From Leptospira interrogans (lineage in GTDB: Bacteria; Spirochaetota; Leptospiria; Leptospirales; Leptospiraceae): a stretch of DNA of 41,674 nt. Below are positions 1 to 10,515 of the stretch, one piece after another. The stretch's first letter is position 1, and each line of letters opens with the position of its first letter. The notes beneath the pieces were generated by a model. It did no database searches. It saw only the letters and a program-made list of their open reading frames with translations, and was not told the origin of the DNA. The stretch is from the NCBI RefSeq assembly GCF_900156205.1, contig NZ_FTNA01000024.1:18571-60244 (forward strand), in the 5' to 3' direction. Made by a program: the position numbers and the translations under genes.

Positions 1-73
1 AACGCGACCCATAGGAAAGCGTTTTGCTGAGTTTTCTAACGCGACCCATAGGAAAGCGTTTTGCTGAGTTTCT
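1..73. repeat. Two-copy 37-bp tandem repeat
   Basis: The sequence starting AACGCGACCCATAGGAAAGC occurs at 1 and again at 38 with a period of 37 bases. It is followed by TTGAACTC and a GC-richer stretch (about 85-147) ending CTCACGTTAA. That stretch resembles the right part of the larger dispersed repeats near 20.5 kb and 29.8 kb, so the window probably opens inside such an element. Confidence 0.8.
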
Positions 74-90
74 TGAACTCAATGCTGCTT

Positions 91-150
<60 letters not shown>

Positions 151-151
151 A

Positions 152-325
152 GAGCTTATTCCAAAACCGTCTAATATGGGAACTACTACGAAAATTTAAC
201 GACATTAGAACTACTCGAAAGTCACAAATTGCCAAATGCGATTTAATTTGTAGGAACTACTGCATTTTATTAAAAATTTCTAAAGAATTATCGTGTAAAA
301 TTTTTTGAGGTTTTGGACAAGGCTC
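152..325 (-). repeat. 174-bp MITE-like repeat, family A (full copy)
   Basis: The ends form imperfect terminal inverted repeats: GAGCTTATTCCAAAACCGTC on the left, and GAGCCTTGTCCAAAACCTC read from the right end inward. The inside carries two TAGTTCC-type motifs in reverse orientation. The copy at 16352-16525 has the same length (174 bp) in the opposite orientation. The ends match those of the IS5-like element at 40119-41209, which suggests mobilisation by that transposase. A short frame (313-555) reading out of the right end looks spurious. Confidence 0.75.
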
Positions 326-583
326 GTAGCTTCTCTTCGGAACAAATTTTAAACGGTGAAGCTCCTAACATACGATCCTTATTCCAATCAATCCTCTATT
401 CCAAAAAAGGTTTAGTAATTTTTCAAACTCAAACACCGGCTAACTTCAGGTTACCGGTCTTTCTTTTTGGATCCAATTCTAATGAAGGTTTCGTCTTATC
501 ATTTTGCTTTTTTAAGCAGATGTATGGTTTTCCGGACTTTGCTTTCTGCCTTTGATGGGATTCTGCACGGGAATTCCTACAAT

Positions 584-677
584 AGAGTTCTAAAAAATGA
601 ATTCTTCATCTGTTTTATAGAAATGGTCGATTGAAGCAATTTTGTTGATCGCCACTATGAAATTTTTCAAAAACTCT
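584..677. repeat. ~94-bp MITE-like repeat, family B
   Basis: This copy is bounded by AGAGTTC and AAACTCT. Its interior (CTGTTTTATAGAAATGGTCG and a CAATTTTGTTGATC stretch) is the reverse complement of the family B elements at 1895 and 11694. It is non-coding. The ends are more diverged than in the 11694 copy. Confidence 0.6.
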
Positions 678-1014
678 ATTGTGTTTTTTGTAAAAAATAT
701 TTTTTTAAACATGAATTCCTTGATCCCGGAATTCACGTTATTTAAAAGGAAGCCAGTATAAGAGAAGGAAAAGTATTCCTACAATTTTTAAACTTCAAGA
801 CAAATATTTATAAAAGCAAATTCCTGATCCCGAATTGACAGCCTCAACTTTTCCACAAAAATTTTTACTGAACTCTATAAATTTAAGTACCGTGATTTTT
901 TATTACAAAGCGACGTTAGAGTGTAAAATATTCGGTATTACAATTATTTAGTTCTGAGTAATCTTATAGATTACAGCGAACTTCAAAAAATAGAATCTTT
1001 GAAAGATAAAACCT
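678..1014. other. AT-rich gap, no gene seen
   Basis: I see no convincing reading frame. There is a fragment GGAATTCACGTTATTTAAA (about 728-746) that resembles the outer end of the family C repeats (CTCACGTTA). The rest is low-complexity AT-rich DNA downstream of the minus-strand oxidoreductase gene, without a clear terminator hairpin. Confidence 0.5.
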
Positions 1015-1665
1015 TTAAATTCCAGCCGCTCTAAAGTATTCCTTGAGAATGAAATCTACTTGTTCAAATGTGCAATAACCTCTCGTCAAAATTCCATTTT
1101 CAATTCCATCCGAAAATACAAGACTGGGAAATACACTTACTCCCAGAGAAAAACCATAGTAGAAGTCGTTTCTGGTTTCCAGATCCGTATCCGTATCTTC
1201 AAATACGGTTTGAAATTCTTGAACAGTAATTCCAAACTTTTCAGATTGTTTTACAAAAGTTTCAAAGGAAGTTGGATCTTGATTTTCGAAATAAAAAGAT
1301 TTAGAAATTGCATTCAAATATTCGAATGCGATTTCCGGTTTTATTTTTTGAACACTGATTACCGCTTTACAAGCAAGAAAGGAATCGTATCTAAAATTTA
1401 TTTTTTCTAAAAACCCCAACGAAAAAGATTGTTTTGTAGTAAATTCCGCGTCTTTCCATTCGTGTTTTAAGACTCTCGCCAACTCTGGCGTTAATAGTTC
1501 CGCACTTTCTTCAAAACGTAAGCCACCTAACACAAGAGAAAACCGTATTTTATTTTCGTATTTTTCCTTTATCCTTTTCATAACAGAACCAAAACCATAA
1601 CACCAAGGACAAAGAGGGTCGGTTACATAAAGAATAGAATGTCGAATCGGTTCGTTTCGGTTCAT
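1015..1665 (-). CDS. DsbA/FrnE-like thiol oxidoreductase
   Basis: This 216-residue protein has a thioredoxin-fold start ([15 protein letters not shown], about residues 11-25) with a CPWC redox motif and a probable cis-proline segment (SVFPSLVF) near residue 180. This layout is that of the DsbA-like FrnE/HCCA-isomerase superfamily: a helical insertion between the active-site helix and the cis-Pro strand. There is no signal peptide, so it should act in the cytoplasm as a disulfide oxidoreductase or isomerase. The substrate is unknown. It stands alone on the minus strand, flanked by repeats. Homologues are usually annotated 'DsbA family protein'. A glutathione-dependent isomerase role is an alternative, but the CPWC motif favours thiol-disulfide exchange. 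Confidence 0.85.
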   Translation of the reverse strand: MNRNEPIRHSILYVTDPLCPWCYGFGSVMKRIKEKYENKIRFSLVLGGLRFEESAELLTPELARVLKHEWKDAEFTTKQSFSLGFLEKINFRYDSFLACKAVISVQKIKPEIAFEYLNAISKSFYFENQDPTSFETFVKQSEKFGITVQEFQTVFEDTDTDLETRNDFYYGFSLGVSVFPSLVFSDGIENGILTRGYCTFEQVDFILKEYFRAAGI

Positions 1666-1894
1666 TTTATTTGATTATTTCCGTAAGAATGAAATTATAC
1701 TCTTACATTGATCGTATTTTAACCTTTTGCTTTTGAAGATACAAAAAATATTTTAGTATAAGTCATTTTTAATACACTACGTTCAAAGTCCAAATCTAAT
1801 TTCGGTATGATTTCTATCTATAAAAGTAAATTTGCATATTATTTTAGATTACAAATTCAAATAAAAATCTAAAAAATTTGGACGTTTCTTTATT

Positions 1895-1995
1895 AGAGTT
1901 GTTGAAAAATTCCCTAGTTCCGATTAACAAAACTGCTTCAATTGCCCGTTTCCATAAAATAGAAACAGATGGAGAATTAATTTTTCAACAATTCT
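1895..1995 (+). repeat. 101-bp MITE-like repeat, family B
   Basis: The left end is AGAGTTGTTGAAAAATTCC and the right end reads ATTTTTCAACAATTCT, an almost perfect inverted pair. The length equals that of the copy at 11694-11794 (101 bp), with matching interior (CAAAACTGCTTCAATTGCCC). It has no coding capacity and lies between two minus-strand genes. Confidence 0.8.
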
Positions 1996-2340
1996 ATTTA
2001 ACACTGATGATATGATCTAAGATCCATTTCGTTTATGATCTTTTGAATCAGTTCTTATTTATTACTATTTAAAAAAGTACTGAATCTTTTAAACTGAAAC
2101 AGAACGTTGCGATAAAAATTATCGACTTTCAATTATATAAAAATTGGTATGATTAAATTTCGTATGAATTCTGAAATTTTTAGTTAGGCGTTATATTTTA
2201 TTTTGTTACTTCAAAATGGTTTACTCAATTCGATTATTTCGAAATTTATGGTTTTTAAGAAAAATTCTATATTCCAGTTTTTAAAACAACGTAGTATTTG
2301 TCTTCGTAACAATTGAATCAAAAAAATATGATCCATTCAT
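1996..2340. other. AT-rich gap, no gene seen
   Basis: The stretch from the family B repeat to the terminator at 2341 is AT-rich with no supported reading frame on either strand. Nothing else was recognised. Confidence 0.4.
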
Positions 2341-2371
2341 AAAAAAGGCGGGTTAAACCCGCCCTTTTTTT
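2341..2371 (-). terminator. Rho-independent terminator
   Basis: GGCGGGTTTAACCCGCC, read on the minus strand, forms a strong GC hairpin followed by a T run; an A run flanks it on the other side. It sits 19 bases after the stop of the minus-strand small membrane protein, so it should end that transcript. Confidence 0.9.
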
Positions 2372-2379
2372 ACTCTTGT

Positions 2380-3267
<888 letters not shown>

Positions 3268-3269
3268 AT

Positions 3270-3486
3270 GAAACTTAGATTGTCCCAAAACCTCAAAGAA
3301 TTTTACTCTATAATTGAATCCTTTGGAAATTTTTAATCAAATGCAGTAGTTCCCACATTTTTGTGAAACTCAATGTATCGCTTCTATGGTCGCTCTGCAG
3401 GTCGTATTTAGCAATTTGCGAACTTTTGAGTAGTTCTAATCTCATTAAATTTTCGTAATAGTTCCCACATTTTTGTGAAACTCAAG
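3270..3486 (+). repeat. Family A MITE relative carrying an internal insertion
   Basis: The left part (TTGTCCCAAAACCTCAAAG, then TTTTTAATCAAATGCAGTAG) and the right part (TTGCGAACTTTTGAGTAGTT and TTAAATTTTCG) match the family A element at 16352. Between them sits extra DNA flanked by two copies of GTTCCCACATTTTTGTGAAA (ending at about 3366 and 3483). The duplicated 25-base segment suggests insertion or recombination within the repeat. Confidence 0.65.
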
Positions 3487-3735
3487 CGTCTATCTTCTTT
3501 GAACTCAATAAAACGCTTCCTAAATGCCGATCTTTAGAGAGGTTCGCTATGTTTTCCGGATTGCGTTTGAACTCAATGGTCGCTTTGCAGGTCGCGTTCT
3601 AAATTATAACTAAAGACGATATATTATATTATGTTTCCTGCATGCAATTAATTTATTGACCAGAACTAATGAGGGCACCGGCCCGTGACAGCTGGATTCG
3701 CCTAATTTTCCTACGCCGATTCGCGTTAAAGAAGG
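3487..3735. repeat. Dispersed repeat, family D (partial)
   Basis: This GC-richer non-coding block contains TTGAACTCAAT, AAACGCTTCCTAAATGCCGA, GGTCGCGTTCTAAATTATAA and an outer end GATTCGCGTTAAAG. The same order of pieces is recognisable, in reverse or diverged form, in the blocks at about 20515-20790 and 29790-30090. I see no reading frame. Confidence 0.5.
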
Positions 3736-3884
3736 AACTTTATAAAATCCAAAACAAGATTCCAATTTTCGTATAAACCAAACAGGACTTTACTCTTGAA
3801 ATGATAATGAAAAAATTCCAAGACCTGTTTAATTTTGAAGACATATTTTTAGGTAATTTTTTATTCTTACAATAAGGAGAAGAA

Positions 3885-4661
<777 letters not shown>

Positions 4662-4671
4662 CCTAACTTAG

Positions 4672-4760
4672 ATTTGGCGCAAAAAATCTCGATTTGCGAG
4701 AGTTCCCACATTTGAAAAGTTCATCTGTAAAATCTCAATTTGTGAGAGTTCCCACATGGA
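4672..4760 (+). repeat. Two tandem ~45-bp repeat units with GAGAGTTCCCACAT
   Basis: Units containing AAATCTCGATTTGCGAGAG and AAATCTCAATTTGTGAGAG, each followed by TTCCCACAT, lie back to back, joined by a TTCATCTGTAAA stretch. They are pieces of the family C internal sequence and occupy the presumed promoter side of ccmE. Confidence 0.65.
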
Positions 4761-4846
4761 TCAAAAAACGAATCTCCGGAACAGATGATTCCCGTGAACT
4801 AAGATCCATAACGGGGGATTTACACTTTTCTCCGCCCATCCGTTCT

Positions 4847-4881
<35 letters not shown>

Positions 4882-4886
4882 CAACG

Positions 4887-5282
4887 ATGAATATAAAATT
4901 TACGGTACTCTCTGGGATCATCCTATTATCCCTCGGCTCCATAGCTTATTTCTCTTCTAAGGAAACCTCTTATACCCTACTCGACGCCTCAGAACTCGTC
5001 GCCTCTCCCTCTAAATACGAAAACGATCTTTTAAGAGTCAGAGGTTTTGTAAAATTAGGATCTGTAACTCGAGAAGGTAAAACAGCAAAATTCATCTTAG
5101 AATTTAACGATAAACAAATCCCCGTTTTTTTTACCGGAGAAACCCTACTCCCGGACGCATTTAAAGAAGGCACGCGTGCTCGAGTAGACGGCTATATGAA
5201 GGATGGAGTGCTCGTTTCCGACCACGTGGAAGCAAAATGTGCTTCCAAATACGAAGCCGATTATTCAGAAGAAAATAAGTAA
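4887..5282 (+). CDS. ccmE: CcmE, periplasmic heme chaperone (CxxxY type)
   Basis: This 131-residue protein has an N-terminal membrane anchor (about residues 5-23) and an OB-fold domain with the DLLRVRGFV and ARVDGYMKDGVLVSDHVEAK patterns of CcmE. It receives heme and hands it to CcmF for attachment to apocytochrome c. The heme-binding motif is usually HxxxY. Here the aligned position reads CASKY (C118-Y122), so this is the cysteine variant known from Desulfovibrio and some archaea. The upstream region contains repeats. CcmF follows after 22 bases, so the two are cotranscribed. The identity is firm because of the adjacent ccmF. Confidence 0.92.
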   Translation: MNIKFTVLSGIILLSLGSIAYFSSKETSYTLLDASELVASPSKYENDLLRVRGFVKLGSVTREGKTAKFILEFNDKQIPVFFTGETLLPDAFKEGTRARVDGYMKDGVLVSDHVEAKCASKYEADYSEENK

Positions 5283-5304
5283 AAAAGGATTATAACTTTT
5301 TAAT

Positions 5305-7494
5305 ATGAATGATTTCGGCGCTCTTTGCATCATAACGTCTTTTGCGATCCTTATATTTTCGATCGTACAAACTTCTTACGGAATTTGGAAACAAGACAAA
5401 CAGGTAATCGAACTCGGTAGATATACTTTGATGGCAAATTCCGCCATCATCCTTTTAGCTTTTATCGTCTTACTCGTTCAACTTTTCAGAACCGATCTTT
5501 CTAATTACTATGTGGTAATGCATTCCAACGAACACTTACCTTTATTTTATAGACTTACCGGAATTTGGTCCGGTTCCTCCGGTTCCTTACTTTTTTGGAA
5601 TCTTTTACTTTCACTTTTTACATTCATCGTTCTTTGGCAAACAAAGGATCTAACCCAAGATAGAATTCCTGTCTTAAATTTAACGTTAGCCGTCATATCT
5701 GCTTTTTTTTCTTATCTTGCTGTATTTTATCCGGATGCCCAACCATTTCGAGAATTTCAACCGGCGGCAGTTGCCGGCAGAGGATTAAATCCTCTTTTAC
5801 AACACTGGGCCATGGTCATCCATCCTCCGATTCTTTATGTGGGTTACGTAAGTTTTGCGATTCCTTTTGCAATTGCAGCCTCGGCTTTAATCACAGGACA
5901 TCTTTCCGAAAATTGGTTTCGTTTTGTTAGAAGGTGGACTATCTTTTCTTGGTTTTTTTTAGGAACCGGAATTCTACTCGGTTCCAAATGGGCTTACGAA
6001 GAATTAGGTTGGGGAGGTTACTGGGCCTGGGATCCCGTAGAAAACGCTTCTCTTATGCCCTGGCTTTTATCCACTGCATTTCTTCATTCTATGATCATCC
6101 AAGAAAGAAGAGGTATGTTAAAGTTTTGGAATATGCTTTTGATCATACTCGCTTTTCATTTTTGTTTATTAGGAACTTGGATCACCCGAAGTGGAGTACT
6201 CGAAGGTCCTCATAGTTTTTCCAAGTCCACAATCGGCACCCCGTTCATCATCTACATCGGAATTAGTTTTTTCTTCTTTTTAGGATTTTTAATCTACCGC
6301 AGAAATTCTCTAAAACCCGAGCGCAATCTGGAGGCAATGACCTCTAAAGAAGGCAGTTTTCTTTTTAATAACTTCCTACTTGTAATCGCTACTCTTGCGA
6401 TTCTTTTAGGAGTTTTTTCTCCTCTTCTTTATGGAAGAGAATTTAAAGCTCCTTGGTTCAACTCTTGGGGAGTTCCAGTGGGAATCCTTTTGATCCTTTT
6501 GATGGGTTCGGCACCACTTCTCGCTTGGAGAAAAAGCGCGGACAAAATTTTTTTCTCGACCCTCCTCAAACCGTTGTTAGTCGGAATTGCAGGAGCTGGA
6601 ATGTACATTTTATTTTATACTAAAAACTTTACGATTAGCGAATACAGTTTAGGCGACGTATTAGGGGAAATTTATTCAGTGATCGCGGTTGGTCTCGGAA
6701 TTTTTACGACTGCCGGAATTGTACAGGAATATCATAGAGGGATCATCGCCAGAAAAACTGCGTATCCAAACGAGAATTATTTTTTTTCCGGATTTAGGAT
6801 GCTTTTAAAAAATAAAAGAAGATACGGAGGTTACCTAGTTCACTTGGCGATGGTGATACTTTTTATAGGTTATGCAGGGAACGCGTTTAAACAAAACACA
6901 TCCATTAAGTTTTTCTACTTCTTGAACGCACCCGAAAAAAACGAAATCGTCTATTCGAGTCAGGATACGGGAGTTCTCGGAAACTATCAGATCTCGGCAA
7001 ACACTCTGAAGATCAAACCTCTCGTCAACGGAGACGCAAAGAACGGACTCAACATTCAAAACGTGATCGTTTCTCACGAAGCAACCTTTCAAGTAAAACG
7101 GAATCTAAAAGAATTTTCTACAATGGTTACAGAAAGAAGATTTTATCCACAAATCTCTCACTTAAGCGGAGACTTTGAAACTCATATCCCTACAAGCGAA
7201 CCCGCAATTTCTTCCACTCCTAAAGAAGACTTATACATTCAACTCGGGGCTATCGAACATTCCGATCTTTCCGATGAAAATCCAGACCTTCCTATACTTT
7301 TTATGAATTATCTTTTTACAAATGAGAATCAGCCAGTTCGTAAATTGGAAAACTTCAATCGATTTCCAAGACAACTCGTAGCCAACTTAGAAGTCTGGGT
7401 AAACCCTCTGGTAAAATTTATTTGGGTGGGTTCATTGTTATTTTTCTTTTCGGGGCTATTAATTCTTCTCCCGATCGGAGAATCCAGATCATGA
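5305..7494 (+). CDS. ccmF: CcmF, cytochrome c heme lyase subunit
   Basis: This 729-residue polytopic membrane protein is rather long for the family (usually about 630-680). The tryptophan-rich WWD heme-handling segment GGYWAWDPVENASLMPWL lies at about residues 236-254. It is preceded by the conserved HWAMVIHPPILYVGYV segment and followed by LGTWITRSGVLEGPHSF. About 14 membrane helices are visible, with a periplasmic domain at about 535-700 before the last helix. It takes heme from CcmE and joins it to CXXCH motifs. It is followed by the ccmH-like gene with an ATGA overlap, indicating translational coupling. The ribosome site is weak (AAAAGGAT, 14 bases upstream). Confidence 0.95.
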   Translation: MNDFGALCIITSFAILIFSIVQTSYGIWKQDKQVIELGRYTLMANSAIILLAFIVLLVQLFRTDLSNYYVVMHSNEHLPLFYRLTGIWSGSSGSLLFWNLLLSLFTFIVLWQTKDLTQDRIPVLNLTLAVISAFFSYLAVFYPDAQPFREFQPAAVAGRGLNPLLQHWAMVIHPPILYVGYVSFAIPFAIAASALITGHLSENWFRFVRRWTIFSWFFLGTGILLGSKWAYEELGWGGYWAWDPVENASLMPWLLSTAFLHSMIIQERRGMLKFWNMLLIILAFHFCLLGTWITRSGVLEGPHSFSKSTIGTPFIIYIGISFFFFLGFLIYRRNSLKPERNLEAMTSKEGSFLFNNFLLVIATLAILLGVFSPLLYGREFKAPWFNSWGVPVGILLILLMGSAPLLAWRKSADKIFFSTLLKPLLVGIAGAGMYILFYTKNFTISEYSLGDVLGEIYSVIAVGLGIFTTAGIVQEYHRGIIARKTAYPNENYFFSGFRMLLKNKRRYGGYLVHLAMVILFIGYAGNAFKQNTSIKFFYFLNAPEKNEIVYSSQDTGVLGNYQISANTLKIKPLVNGDAKNGLNIQNVIVSHEATFQVKRNLKEFSTMVTERRFYPQISHLSGDFETHIPTSEPAISSTPKEDLYIQLGAIEHSDLSDENPDLPILFMNYLFTNENQPVRKLENFNRFPRQLVANLEVWVNPLVKFIWVGSLLFFFSGLLILLPIGESRS

Positions 7495-8090
7495 AAATAG
7501 TATTTCATAATATTCTAATTTTATTTACCTTCTGGAGCGTATTCATTTTGAACGGCTCATTTATGTCTTTGTCTGCGGATTCCACGTTCACCAACTTAAC
7601 GGAACCCGATCAGATCCGAACTTTTCACGAAGTCACTTCTAAAATCAGATGTATCTGCATCCCTTCGATTACTATCAAAAGTTGTTCGTTTAACAATTGT
7701 ACCGTTTCGGCCAAATTGAAACTTTTTATAGAAAACCGGATTCAAAAAGGGGAAACTGCGGACGTAATCGTAGACAAAATGGTTCATGGTTTTGGGGAAG
7801 AAGCTCTCTCCGATCCGATAATTCAAAAATTTGTAGAAGCGGGTAATACCGGAATGGCAAACTCGGTAGTATTCGGTTTTGGAGAGAATATTCTGGCAAC
7901 CCCAGATTCTACTTGGATCAACTTGAGTCTTGCTCTCGCAGGTTTTTTAGGAATCATACTCATCTATCTTTATATGAAACGAAAACATCCGGGTTCTTTA
8001 AAACGAACTCAAGCATCTGAGAATTCAGTCAAACAAGTAGAAGATTCTTTTCAGAAATATCTTTCCGAAATACAGGAAAAACAAAAATAA
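7491..8090 (+). CDS. CcmH/CycL-like protein with atypical cysteine motif
   Basis: I chose the ATG at 7491, which overlaps the ccmF stop (ATGA), giving 199 residues. An N-terminal hydrophobic segment (about 5-28) suggests export or anchoring, and a second helix lies at about 143-163. The segment with RCICI, then a helical stretch with LFIENRIQKGETADVIVDKM and FGEEAL, follows the CcmH family layout. However, CcmH normally has LRCxxC, while here the cysteines are C54, C56, C65 and C70 (CxC-x8-C-x4-C). CcmH keeps apocytochrome thiols reduced for ligation. The spacing suggests altered redox chemistry or metal binding. The C-terminal tail (164-199) is charged and probably cytoplasmic. Position and fold support a ccm role. 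Confidence 0.8.
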   Translation: MKIVFHNILILFTFWSVFILNGSFMSLSADSTFTNLTEPDQIRTFHEVTSKIRCICIPSITIKSCSFNNCTVSAKLKLFIENRIQKGETADVIVDKMVHGFGEEALSDPIIQKFVEAGNTGMANSVVFGFGENILATPDSTWINLSLALAGFLGIILIYLYMKRKHPGSLKRTQASENSVKQVEDSFQKYLSEIQEKQK

Positions 8091-8488
8091 TGGACCCTTT
8101 ACTCATTCCGTTTTATGGCATTTTACTAGGAATCGTTCTTTCTCCCTTTTTATTGATCCGATTTGTAGAGCACTCTAAAACATCCGATATTGAATCCGAA
8201 AAGTCGGAACTGATCAATCGGAGAGAAGTAATTTTAGAAAACCTAAGAGATATAAAAATCGAATTTGATACTGGCAAACTCACTGAGTCAGAATTCCATT
8301 CCATCTCTTCTGGAATCGTTAAGGACTTAGAAGACTTCGACGAAAAAATCAGATCCGCCACCCAGAATATTCCAAAACCGGCAAACTCGTCCGAAACTAT
8401 TCCCAAATTTTGTCACGAATGTGGTTTTAAAATAGCTTTCTATGGAGCCAAGTTTTGTCCTTCCTGCGGAACCAAATTGTTAATCTGA
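8090..8488 (+). CDS. CcmI-like membrane protein with C-terminal zinc ribbon
   Basis: This 132-residue protein overlaps the upstream stop by one base (TAATG). A membrane helix (about residues 5-25) is followed by a helical segment (about 40-95) containing REVILENLRDIKIEFDTGKL. This resembles the start of CcmI-type and related proteins ('ENLRDLxxEYxxGKL'). It ends in a short zinc ribbon with CHECG and CPSCG (about 106-127). CcmI normally has TPR repeats that hold apocytochrome; these are absent. I infer a small accessory factor of cytochrome c assembly from its place in the cluster. The role of the zinc ribbon is unknown. Confidence 0.7.
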   Translation: MDPLLIPFYGILLGIVLSPFLLIRFVEHSKTSDIESEKSELINRREVILENLRDIKIEFDTGKLTESEFHSISSGIVKDLEDFDEKIRSATQNIPKPANSSETIPKFCHECGFKIAFYGAKFCPSCGTKLLI

Positions 8489-9168
8489 AAGCGACTTTTT
8501 TCTTTAAAACGCCCCAGATAACCTTTTTTAAAATATTCTATTATTTTAGTATATTTATATATACTTTTTTTTTAATATACTGTTCGGGAAAAAACCTTAA
8601 ACTTCAAGGTGAGCCAAATCGCCTTTCTGAACTTCCTTTTTACGGAGCCGGCTTTTACGTTTCCGCCTCCAAAATTGAAAAAGAAGATCTTGTGGAAATT
8701 AGAAAAGATCTTAAAAACGAACTGGCTTCTAGAATTCCAAAGGACAGGATCGAACGTTGGAAAGAAGCTGATTCGCTCAACGGTTCGGAAGGAATTTATA
8801 TCCTTTTTCAGATCGTTCCGGAAACAAGAGTTCTTCCGGAGTTTTTGGATTTTCAATTTTACTTAAATGATGTTTCCGCCGACAAGATTTGGAATTATTA
8901 CGTTCAGTCTTTTACTGCTAAAGTTCGTAACTATCGTTTTTCGGCTCTTCCTGTTTACGGAACCTTCGGCTATCCTTTTTATACAGCTCCACCTGGAGTT
9001 TATTCTTCAGGCACCTTTGTTTATGATTCAGACGTTACTACAGAGACAGAGCACATTTATCGTTTTTTAGTGCGTTTTCCTAAAGATACTTTATTTAAAA
9101 ATTCCCAGAATAAGATTTTTTTTCAGGTCGTAACTCCAGCCAAATCCATTCTACGTTTTGAATATTAG
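8455..9168 (+). CDS. Putative lipoprotein, unknown function
   Basis: The frame opens with TTG at 8455, inside the end of the upstream gene, and has GGAG 8 bases upstream, which makes that start believable. It gives 237 residues. A hydrophobic stretch (about residues 22-42) ends in FLIYC, a plausible spirochetal lipobox with the lipidated Cys at 43; the signal region is longer than usual. The mature part contains an ELPFYGAGFYVSAS stretch and ends with beta-rich sequence. I recognise no family. It is likely cotranscribed with the ccm genes but need not be functionally linked. A repeat-filled gap follows. Confidence 0.65.
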   Translation: MSFLRNQIVNLKATFFFKTPQITFFKIFYYFSIFIYTFFLIYCSGKNLKLQGEPNRLSELPFYGAGFYVSASKIEKEDLVEIRKDLKNELASRIPKDRIERWKEADSLNGSEGIYILFQIVPETRVLPEFLDFQFYLNDVSADKIWNYYVQSFTAKVRNYRFSALPVYGTFGYPFYTAPPGVYSSGTFVYDSDVTTETEHIYRFLVRFPKDTLFKNSQNKIFFQVVTPAKSILRFEY

Positions 9169-9175
9169 TATAAGA

Positions 9176-9483
9176 ACTTGTTCCAAAACCTCAAAGAATT
9201 TTATGCCATCATTCTTTAGAAATTTTTAATAAAATGTAGTAGTTCCTACAATTTTAGAATTTGTTCGTAAAGTCGTGATTTGTAAAAGTTCCCACATCAT
9301 TTTATAGACAAACCTAAGTTTTGTGGTAGTTCCCACACTTGAATACGACAGATTCAATTGTTATAATCTTCTATTTTATCAATTGTGAGGGTTCCCACAT
9401 TTAAAGAATCAATCTGTAAAGTTCAGATTCCAACTTTTTTCAGAATCATGAATCATAGATTCTTTATGTTGAATTCACGTTAT
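9176..9483 (+). repeat. Chimeric repeat: family A left half joined to family C right half
   Basis: The start (GAACTTGTTCCAAAACCTC ... TAATAAAATGTAGTAGTTCC, 9177-9250) is the left half of family A. The sequence then runs into GAATTTGTTCGTAAAGTCG and on to TTTTTCAGAATCATGAATC and an outer end GAATTCACGTTA, which matches the family C copy at 36731-36999. Three GTTCCCACA motifs lie inside (about 9288, 9331 and 9389). The right end abuts the alcohol dehydrogenase stop codon. Confidence 0.7.
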
Positions 9484-10515
9484 TTAAGGTTCAACAATAA
9501 ACCGAATCGGATTTCCTTTTCTCTGATCCAAGGCCTCAAGGCATTCATTCAATTCTTCTAATGGATGATGAGAAGTAATCGAATGAGAAAGATTGATTTT
9601 TCCTTTTAGATAAAGTTCAATCAATTCAGGAATCGCTCTACGATCGGATCCATAAGAACCAGAAACAGAAATCATTTTTTCAATTAATATAAAAGGAATC
9701 TGAAATTTCAAGGGCTGTCTTCCAATACCTACAAGTACAATTCTACCTCCCGGGTTCATCGCTCGTATTGAATCTTCTACGTTAGACATATAACCCGAAA
9801 AGTCGGCAAGTAGATCTACACCTTTCGATACTTCCTTTAGAACCTTGCCCGAATTTCGAACTTCTTTCAAGTTAACCACTTCATCAGCTCCATATTTGGT
9901 AGCGTTTTCTAAAGCTCCCGAATCCACATCCAATGCAATCACCTTACCTTTTGTCATCGCCCTTGCAATCGCCACCGCATGGATTCCAAGCCCCCCACAA
10001 CCAAAAATAGCTACTGTATCACTTTCCTGAATATTCCCTCTGTAACGAATAGCGTGATAAGGAGTAGATACAGCATCTGCAAGAATCGCTCCTTGATCAA
10101 ATGGAATCTCATCTGGAAGAGAATACAAATAACGTTCTTCTACTATATTAAATTCTGCAAAACTTCCATCTCGATCAAAACCAAACACACCTAAATCTTT
10201 ACATAGATTTTCTTTTCCTTCTTTACAATAAGAACAAACTCCACATGAAGTTCCGGCCGCGATGACCACTCGATCTCCTTTACGGAATCGTCTAACGTTC
10301 TCGCCTACTTCTTCGATAATTCCCGATGACTCATGTCCTGGAACTCTGGGAAAATGTTTACATTTGAGAGTTCCATGAACCACGAGATGTACGTCTGAAC
10401 CACAAATACCACAAGCCTTAATTCTTACCTTTACTTGTTCAGCCCTAAGTTGTGGAACGGAAACATCTCTGATCTCTAAAATTTTTTTACCGGATTCTAA
10501 AACCGCAGCTTTCAT
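9484..10515 (-). CDS. Zinc-dependent medium-chain alcohol dehydrogenase
   Basis: Starting at the ATG that gives MKAAVL, the protein has 343 residues; TTG or ATG codons 15 and 6 bases upstream are alternatives. Catalytic zinc ligands are C38 (ACGICGSDVH) and H61-E62 (PGHESSG). A structural zinc site is seen in the CGVCSYCKEGKENLC segment (about 88-104). The NAD(P)-binding Rossmann motif is IFGCGGLG (about 165-172). The protein should oxidise or reduce an alcohol/aldehyde or sorbitol-like substrate, which cannot be read from the sequence. It is monocistronic, and its stop codon touches a dispersed repeat. Confidence 0.9.
   Translation of the reverse strand: MKAAVLESGKKILEIRDVSVPQLRAEQVKVRIKACGICGSDVHLVVHGTLKCKHFPRVPGHESSGIIEEVGENVRRFRKGDRVVIAAGTSCGVCSYCKEGKENLCKDLGVFGFDRDGSFAEFNIVEERYLYSLPDEIPFDQGAILADAVSTPYHAIRYRGNIQESDTVAIFGCGGLGIHAVAIARAMTKGKVIALDVDSGALENATKYGADEVVNLKEVRNSGKVLKEVSKGVDLLADFSGYMSNVEDSIRAMNPGGRIVLVGIGRQPLKFQIPFILIEKMISVSGSYGSDRRAIPELIELYLKGKINLSHSITSHHPLEELNECLEALDQRKGNPIRFIVEP

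Noticed and set aside
313..555. 80-residue frame at the left end
   Set aside because: It starts with TTG inside the end of a family A repeat, lacks a ribosome site and has no recognisable domain.
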